A DNA stretch of 64,000 nucleotides from Rhizorhabdus wittichii RW1. GTDB lineage: Bacteria > Pseudomonadota > Alphaproteobacteria > Sphingomonadales > Sphingomonadaceae. Below are positions 63,925 through 64,000 of this stretch, in pieces. The DNA lies in NCBI GenBank assembly GCA_000016765.1, contig CP000699.1:1488001-1552000 (forward strand), written 5' to 3'. Within the stretch, counting starts at the first letter, position 1; each line of letters begins with the position of its first letter. The translations under genes and the position numbers were made by a program. A model generated the notes under the pieces. It was not told where the DNA came from, searched no databases, and saw only the letters and a program-made list of their open reading frames with translations.

Positions 63925-64000
63925 TCAGCGGCGCAGCACCAGCTCACCGGTGCGCGGATCGACCAAGGTCACATTCTCCAACGCCTGGAACCGCCATTCG
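63925..64000 (-). CDS. C-terminal fragment of an unidentified protein
   Basis: The last 24 codons and TGA of a minus-strand gene that continues beyond the window. The peptide ends ENVTLVDPRTGELVLRR. Too short to assign. It converges with the acetyltransferase, 7 bp apart. Confidence 0.5.
   Translation of the reverse strand, partial: EWRFQALENVTLVDPRTGELVLRR

Overview
The window is high-GC, densely coded chromosomal DNA. Everything recognisable points to an alphaproteobacterium of the Sphingomonadales (Sphingomonas/Rhizorhabdus type). The evidence is the gene orders (aceF-thioesterase-lpdA, petABC, argD-argF-hslO), the sphingomonad-style secreted FecR, Slam, caspase and CHAT proteins, frequent GTG/TTG starts and overlapping stop/start codons. 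The assignment is inferred from gene content, not from rRNA. I saw no rRNA, tRNA, IS element, prophage or CRISPR array.

Region 1 (about 1-18.3 kb) is on the minus strand. A partial glutamate dehydrogenase and a small membrane protein are followed by one long str-S10-spc ribosomal cluster. In transcription order this is rpsL, rpsG, fusA, tuf, rpsJ, a structured leader with two terminators, then rplC, rplD, rplW, rplB, rpsS, rplV, rpsC, rplP, rpmC, rpsQ, rplN, rplX, rplE, rpsN, rpsH, rplF, rplR, rpsE, rpmD, rplO, secY and adk. It starts at a clear sigma70-type promoter and ends at a terminator after adk; rpmJ, rpsM, rpsK, rpoA and rplQ do not follow.

Region 2 (18.3-33.7 kb) is mixed housekeeping. 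It holds cutA with a CDF metal transporter, three consecutive peptidoglycan enzymes (two L,D-transpeptidase-fold proteins and a DacA-type carboxypeptidase), and the E2 and E3 subunits of pyruvate dehydrogenase with an acyl-CoA thioesterase between them. A universal stress protein, a HepT/MntA toxin-antitoxin pair, free methionine sulfoxide reductase, an HXXEE membrane protein and ArfB follow. Then come an SDR/AraC divergent pair with a striking operator, a pseudouridine synthase, L25 and Pth.

Region 3 (33.8-45.9 kb) is the most unusual part. It encodes a secreted TPR-CHAT protease-like protein, then a two-gene unit of a Slam-type outer-membrane translocon (type XI secretion) and its probable cargo. 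The cargo has a FecR domain, eleven 24-residue repeats and a TbpB-like C-terminal barrel. A divergently transcribed secreted caspase-like peptidase, a secreted PPC-like protein, a small cytosolic protein, a response regulator/histidine kinase pair and a Met-rich periplasmic protein complete it. Two different clan CD peptidase folds flanking a T11SS cargo suggest an undescribed surface protease/adhesin system.

Region 4 (46-64 kb) is housekeeping again: ychF, a MaoC protein, DUF805, a TPM protein with mtnP, petABC, trmL-hemF, lipB, small secreted proteins, queC-queE, an orphan Anbu proteasome homologue with a candidate small RNA at its 3' end, hslO, argD-argF and GNAT acetyltransferases. A partial gene runs off the right edge.
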